Positions 60,212-64,000 of a stretch of 64,000 bases of DNA are shown here, in pieces. The DNA is from Paracoccus kondratievae. Its GTDB lineage: Bacteria; Pseudomonadota; Alphaproteobacteria; Rhodobacterales; Rhodobacteraceae. The first letter of the stretch is position 1. Every line of letters begins with the position of its first letter. The translations under genes and the position numbers were made by a program. The notes below the pieces were generated by a model. That model was not told the origin of the DNA. It made no database searches and was given only the letters and a program-made list of their open reading frames with translations. The stretch lies in NCBI RefSeq assembly GCF_009301415.1, contig NZ_CP045073.1, forward strand, positions 868,001 through 932,000, given 5' to 3'.

Positions 60212-60951
60212 GACGGGCCTCCGTCATGAAACGGCAGCACGGTGGCGATGCGCGCCCGCGCGCGCTCGGCCATGTCGGGGTCGATCTCGCAGCCGATATA
60301 GCGCCGGCCGGAAAGCCGGCAGGCTTCCCCGGCCGCGCCGGAACCGGCGAACCAGTCGCCGACCAGGCCACCTTCCGGGCAGCTCGTGCGGATCAGAATT
60401 TCCAGGAGCGCCGCAGGTTTCTCGGTCGGATGGATGGCGCGGCCATGACAGTTGCGCAGGTAGATGACCGAGCGCATGAGGCGCGGCCCGCCGTCATGGC
60501 TGACGTAATGGCCGGCGTCGATCTTGCCGGTATGGGGTGGGCGCCGCTTGCGCCGGACGGTGCGGGCTGTTGCGTCGGGCGTGGTCTGGACGTCGTTGTA
60601 GATGTCGCGCCATGTCGTCTCGGCGGGATAGAACTGCACCGCCAGTTCATGCACGCGCTTGAAGCGGTCGGCATGAAAGCCGGTGCCGTTCTGCTTCTCC
60701 CAAACCACCTCCTGCGCGATCCGCAGGCCCGCATCAGTGAAGCGGTCCGCTGTCGCCATGAAGCTGCGCAGCGAACCGAAGACCCAGAGCGAGCCGGTCG
60801 GCGTAAGCGCGGCGCGCGCCAGCCCGACCCAGCCCTCGACACGCCGATCCCAGGCGAGCGAGGTGCCGCCATAGGGCGGATCAGCGAGGATCATGTCGTA
60901 GGGTGCGTGCCAGGGCATCTGTTCGCGGCAATCGCCGGTGAGAATCGTCAT
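60208..60951 (-). CDS. site-specific DNA methyltransferase (DPPY type)
   Basis: This 247-residue adenine- or N4-cytosine-type methylase has motif IV ADPPYGGTS near residue 24 and motif I GDWFAGSGAAGEACRLSGRR near residue 200, the beta-class permuted order. A region with RRKRRPPHTGKIDAGHY may bind DNA. No nuclease is adjacent, so it is an orphan methylase. It is embedded between parA and the RHH gene with 4-base overlaps, suggesting a role in element maintenance or in evading restriction after transfer. Confidence 0.88.
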   Translation of the reverse strand: MTILTGDCREQMPWHAPYDMILADPPYGGTSLAWDRRVEGWVGLARAALTPTGSLWVFGSLRSFMATADRFTDAGLRIAQEVVWEKQNGTGFHADRFKRVHELAVQFYPAETTWRDIYNDVQTTPDATARTVRRKRRPPHTGKIDAGHYVSHDGGPRLMRSVIYLRNCHGRAIHPTEKPAALLEILIRTSCPEGGLVGDWFAGSGAAGEACRLSGRRYIGCEIDPDMAERARARIATVLPFHDGGPS

Positions 60952-61601
60952 GCCGACGCCCTCCCGATGCCCAGCCGTTCGACCTCGGTAGCCAGTGCTG
61001 CGATCTCGCGCGCCGCAGGTGATCGGGCGTCGATCTCACTGGCGAGCCGCCCGGTCTGCGCGGCGTCGGCGAAGACGACGCGCTGGCCGATGGCGCTGGC
61101 GAGTAGCGGGGGGTCGTGGTCGGCCAGCGTCTCGGCCGTTTCGCGGGCAATGACGGTGCGCGAGCCGCAGCGGTTGAGCACGAAGCGCGCGACGAGCTGC
61201 GGGCGATAGATGCTCGCTTCCGTCAGGAGGGCGAGCATCTCGGCCGAGGCCCAGCCGTCGAACGGCGATGGCTGCACCGGGATCAGCACGAGATCGGCGG
61301 CGAGCAGCGCCGAGCGCATGAGGCCGGCGACGCGCGGCGGCCCGTCTATGACGATATGATCGACATCGCGGGCAAGCTCTGGCGCCTCACGGTGCAGCGT
61401 ATCGCGCGCCAGGCCGAGTGTGCCGAAGGCACGGGGCAGGCCCTCACGCGCGCGTTGTTGCGACCAGTCGAGGGCGGAACCTTGCGGATCGGCGTCGATC
61501 AGGGTGACGCGCTTGCCACCCTGCGCCAATTCTCCGGCAAGATGCAGCGCCAGCGTCGTCTTCCCGACGCCGCCCTTCTGGTTGAGGAGCGCGATGATCA
61601 T
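60948..61601 (-). CDS. parA: ParA-family partition ATPase
   Basis: This 217-residue ATPase positions the element or its relaxosome. The deviant Walker A is QKGGVGKTT near residue 8, followed by LIDADPQGSALDW and VIDGPPR. ATG 61601 overlaps the repA stop as ATGA; GTG 61607 is an alternative. There is no N-terminal HTH, so it is the small ParA type. No ParB is visible, and the RHH gene two positions downstream may supply the centromere-binding partner. Confidence 0.9.
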   Translation of the reverse strand: MIIALLNQKGGVGKTTLALHLAGELAQGGKRVTLIDADPQGSALDWSQQRAREGLPRAFGTLGLARDTLHREAPELARDVDHIVIDGPPRVAGLMRSALLAADLVLIPVQPSPFDGWASAEMLALLTEASIYRPQLVARFVLNRCGSRTVIARETAETLADHDPPLLASAIGQRVVFADAAQTGRLASEIDARSPAAREIAALATEVERLGIGRASA

Positions 61602-62773
61602 TCGCACCCCCCCGGCAGATCGAGAGGCAGGCGGGGTGTGTCGGCAGATTCAGGAGCTTCTGCCGCGCCTCGATCACATGCCGGTCGAGGCGGTGTCAGG
61701 GCACATGAGGCCCTCTCCTTCGCGGCTCTACCGAGGTTTCTGGCGGTGTCGCGGATGAGGTTTTCCACATCGCGCGCGCGCTCTTCAAAGTTAGACTCTT
61801 TGTTAGACTCTAAGTTAAGGGCGCGATTTCCTGAATGGGTTCCGGGTGTTAAGCCCGGTTTCGGTTCCTGATAGCACGAGCCTCCGGTTCCCGATAGCAC
61901 GATAGTCCGGGTTCCTGATAGCACGAGGCCATCCACAGGTTTTCCACAGGGCGCGACCGGCTCGAAGGCCAGCAGCATCCGCCCGCCAACCTCAGCTTCG
62001 AGAAACAGCGAATAGCCCGGCAGAGGCTGGCGCCGGATGATGTCGCGCAGCTCGAAGGCGAAGCGCTTGAACGGCGACAGGCTGCCGGATTTCTGGTGAA
62101 GGTGACGGAAATCGAACCGCCAGCCATCGCGCTGGCGGCCGCCGTGCTTGCGCACCAGGCGATAGAGCCAGCGGTCAAGGCCGCCGGTTAGGTCGAAATA
62201 GGTCCGGTCGATGGTCAGCACGAGCGCATCGTCGAGGACGGCCTGGTAGAACCAGTCCGGCACGATCATCTCGATGCCATCGGGTCTGCCGCTATGGTCG
62301 GTGCGTTCCTGCCATTCGTTGATCCAGGAGAAGCGATGCCGGCGCCCTTCGACCGGCTGGCGGATCGAGGTGGAAATCGTGGTCGATTGCAGCCGGTCGA
62401 GCGCCGCCTTCAGGCGCTGATAGTCGCGCAAGCCGGTGCCGCGCCCGACATAGGTGAGAATCTCGTAGGGCGTGGCGGCCATCAGCCGGGAGGTGCGAAG
62501 GCCGCTGTCGCGGGCTTCGACGATCTGGCTCGCCGCCCAGATCAGAATATCGGCGTCCCAGATCGTGGCCATGCCGTGATCGGGAACAGCCTCGACCCGG
62601 ATGGAGACATTGCCGGCGGCGAAGTCGATGGGCGCGATGCGCTTCGACTTGGCGAGGGAGAAGAAGGGATAGGCCATGAGATCCTGCGCGTCTCGTGGCG
62701 CGAAATCGCCGGGGAGCGCCCTGAACAGGTCGAGTTGCCCGCGCTCGGAAAGGGATCGACGTCGCACCGTCAT
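61598..62773 (-). CDS. repA: replication initiator protein RepA
   Basis: This 391-residue initiator is of the RPA family found in alphaproteobacterial plasmids and ICEs. It has the family N-terminus FFSLAKSKRIAPIDF, then YEILTYVGRGTGLRDYQRLK and YFDLTGGLDRWLYRLVRKHGG, which suggest a winged-helix DNA-binding core. The last third (about residues 275-391) is poorly conserved, and its DNA carries iteron repeats that translate as repeated LSGT-like peptides. ATG 62773 begins MTVRRRSLSERGQ. parA follows with a 4-base overlap. The element may replicate on its own. Confidence 0.9.
   Translation of the reverse strand: MTVRRRSLSERGQLDLFRALPGDFAPRDAQDLMAYPFFSLAKSKRIAPIDFAAGNVSIRVEAVPDHGMATIWDADILIWAASQIVEARDSGLRTSRLMAATPYEILTYVGRGTGLRDYQRLKAALDRLQSTTISTSIRQPVEGRRHRFSWINEWQERTDHSGRPDGIEMIVPDWFYQAVLDDALVLTIDRTYFDLTGGLDRWLYRLVRKHGGRQRDGWRFDFRHLHQKSGSLSPFKRFAFELRDIIRRQPLPGYSLFLEAEVGGRMLLAFEPVAPCGKPVDGLVLSGTRTIVLSGTGGSCYQEPKPGLTPGTHSGNRALNLESNKESNFEERARDVENLIRDTARNLGRAAKERASCALTPPRPACDRGAAEAPESADTPRLPLDLPGGCE
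61761..61948. other. probable replication origin (iterons, DnaA-box-like sites, AT-rich patch) inside repA
   Basis: Three 17-bp direct repeats GGTTCC(T/C)GATAGCACGA lie at 61863-61879, 61886-61902 and 61910-61926, 23-24 bases apart. ATCCACA is at 61931-61937 and TTTTCCACA at 61940-61948 and 61761-61769, close to the DnaA box TTATCCACA. Between them is an AT-rich patch (61785-61820) with a repeated GTTAGACTCT (61790 and 61802). This is the set of parts of an iteron-type origin. Confidence 0.65.
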
Positions 62774-62791
62774 GAAGAAAACCGCGAGCGG

Positions 62792-63073
62792 TCAGCGGGC
62801 GTAACGACCAGCCTGCGGGCCGGACGGAAACGCATGACGCTTGGCGGGCAGCACGGAGCCGCGCGGATCGGAGGTGGAGGTCACCGCGCCGCGCTCGGTC
62901 CAGGCCTCAAGATCGTCGATGGCATAGACCACACGGCCGCCAAGCTTGCGATAGGCTGGCCCGGTTCCGTAGGTGCGGTGTTTTTCGAGCGTCCGGGCCG
63001 AGAGGCTGAGAAAGGTCGCGGCCTCTTTGGTCCGTAGAAAACGCGGCGGCAGGACGACGGGTTCATGTGGCAT
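62792..63073 (-). CDS. AlpA/excisionase-like HTH protein
   Basis: This 93-residue protein begins MPHEPVVLPPRFLRTKEAAT and continues FLSLSARTLEKHRTYGTGPA and YRKLGGRVVYAIDDLEAW, the MerR-like/excisionase HTH_17 fold. ATG 63073 follows GGAGGCCCGATC; the frame is open to 63097. It lies 18 bases before repA on the same strand and could act as an excisionase, a regulator of repA, or both. No integrase is visible in this window. Confidence 0.86.
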   Translation of the reverse strand: MPHEPVVLPPRFLRTKEAATFLSLSARTLEKHRTYGTGPAYRKLGGRVVYAIDDLEAWTERGAVTSTSDPRGSVLPAKRHAFPSGPQAGRYAR

Positions 63074-63611
63074 GATCGGGCCTCCGTGGTGTTGCAAACG
63101 GCCACTGCGGATCAGCGGCGGGCAATGACCACGGTGGCGAAGGAAGACCGGCGAGGTGCAGGGCGAAGTTGGGGGGTATCGAAATCGCCCACCATCAGGG
63201 GCGAAAGATACCCCCTCCGTATCCGCGACGAGAGCAGCACGGAACTATTCTGAGGGCGATAGCTCGATTTATTCTCCCCCTCACGAACGCCACCGGCATC
63301 GAAGTATTCGGGCCGGCGATCCCGAAAAGCCGAAAAGCACACAATTTCAGCTTGCTGTAAGAAATTCACCAACCGGCACAGTCATCAGGTCAGGAGAGTA
63401 TCGGTCCGGAGAAACCGCTTCCGGACCTCATGGCAGCGGGGTCAGTGTTCAGCCGCCCGAATAGCCCTCGAAAACAACGAAAAAATCCGGCCGCAACCGG
63501 ATCGGGAGAACGCTTTCGCGAGGGCAAGTGCCGGAGGGGATGCGCCTGATGTTGAATGCTCCCCAAATTAATGCATTGATATATTAAAGCCAAACCCCGC
63601 CAGCTCACGCT
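63074..63611. other. gene-free region with a large nested inverted repeat (63172-63215)
   Basis: No convincing gene lies in these 538 bases. GGGGGTATC (63172-63180) pairs exactly with GATACCCCC (63207-63215), and inside it CGCCC (63186-63190) pairs with GGGCG (63199-63203). It sits about 100 bases before the HTH-repA operon. An AT-rich stretch is at about 63566-63590. An operator, an initiation site or an element end are possible. Confidence 0.6.
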
Positions 63612-64000
63612 TCAGATCACGAACACGGGCGCGAAGCCGCCCCCTGGCGTCCTGAAGTTCGTGGTCTGACCTTGATAGAGGCGCGCGGCCACCAGAAGCA
63701 CCTGGCCATCATATGTATACAGACGCACGTCCATTTTGCGCGTCTGGGGTATCTCGTCGATCCTGATCATGCGCTCGCTGGGGCGGACCAGCGTCTGAGC
63801 AACGTATCCGCCCTCCGCGATCTCCGCCCAGACCCCTTTCGTCAGCTTGTCGCCACGATATACCGCCTTGCCGCCATGTCCGCCGGTCGGCTTGAAGAAC
63901 AGGTCCCTGCGGGATTTCCAAAGTGCGTCAGCGTTGTCAGGACTGACCAGCACGGTGCGTGGAACGGCATCAAGCAGGGCGCGAAGTCTCGGTTCCACGC
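63612..64000 (-). CDS. ATP-grasp domain protein, C-terminal part
   Basis: The gene runs in from beyond the right edge and stops at 63612; 129 residues are visible. The sequence RDLFFKPTGGHGGKAVYRGD with GGYVAQTLVRP and KMDVRLYTYDGQVLLVAARL looks like the ATP-grasp nucleotide and metal-binding core, as in peptide-ligase or circularly permuted ATP-grasp proteins. The substrate cannot be told from this part. It lies outside the recognisable conjugative backbone and may be host or other cargo. Confidence 0.7.
   Translation of the reverse strand, partial: VEPRLRALLDAVPRTVLVSPDNADALWKSRRDLFFKPTGGHGGKAVYRGDKLTKGVWAEIAEGGYVAQTLVRPSERMIRIDEIPQTRKMDVRLYTYDGQVLLVAARLYQGQTTNFRTPGGGFAPVFVI

Noticed and set aside
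63112..63608. small minus-strand frames of 86 and 72 codons
   Set aside because: No ribosome sites, no family motifs, and one spans the nested inverted repeat.

Overview
The window is GC-rich alphaproteobacterial DNA. The inositol gene set, the RpiR regulator and the IS background suggest a Rhodobacterales organism such as Paracoccus; the genus is an inference. No rRNA, tRNA or CRISPR array was seen. It divides into three blocks: a metabolic region (1-15.8 kb), a defence island (15.8-39.2 kb) and the backbone of a Trb-type conjugative element with its own replication genes (39.3-63.1 kb). The last 0.4 kb is the end of an ATP-grasp gene. No integrase is visible, so plasmid and ICE cannot be separated here.

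Metabolic region. iolD (partial, minus strand) and iolG diverge. iolG heads a plus-strand run of an aldehyde dehydrogenase, an HpcH/HpaI aldolase, a D-2-hydroxyacid dehydrogenase and a second Gfo/Idh dehydrogenase. Pyruvate carboxylase and an RpiR-family regulator follow. A TauE-like permease and an inositol-type ABC importer (permease, ATPase, binding protein) lie on the minus strand. Copies of the palindrome TGCAAT-N4-ATTGCA precede iolG, the regulator and the importer, which defines a probable RpiR/IolR regulon. A Gfo/Idh gene upstream of the importer is cut by nested IS5-, IS256- and IS66-family remnants.

Defence island. On the minus strand: an AAA-ATPase/subtilisin pair (IetAS), a decayed trbI-DUF2274 end from another conjugative element, and a type II CBASS operon (CD-NTase, Cap2 E2-E1, Cap3 JAMM protease, Cap4 DUF4297-SAVED nuclease). 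A WYL-domain CapW/BrxR-like regulator lies divergently next to the CD-NTase. It is also the first gene of a plus-strand, DISARM-like run: SNF2 helicase-DUF3883, DUF1156 adenine methylase, HEPN-DUF499 ATPase, and a 706-residue protein of unknown function. One regulator may therefore control two systems. The last array has the class 1 DISARM accessory genes but no drmA, drmB or drmC, and is the best candidate for an under-described system.

Conjugative backbone. LysR and TetR regulators precede a minus-strand trb operon (trbB-C-D-E-J-K-L-F-G-I-DUF2274). A metal-resistance cassette (CsoR/RcnR-like repressor, NreB-like exporter with a His-rich tail, DedA-like protein) sits between trbB and the copG-traG-relaxase genes. 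Further right are a probable oriT with an IncP-like nic sequence, lytic transglycosylase, DUF736, TraF peptidase, DUF2840, RHH protein, orphan DNA methylase, ParA, RepA and an excisionase-like HTH protein. The 3' third of repA carries three 17-bp iterons, DnaA-box-like sites and an AT-rich patch, so an origin appears to be embedded in the coding sequence.
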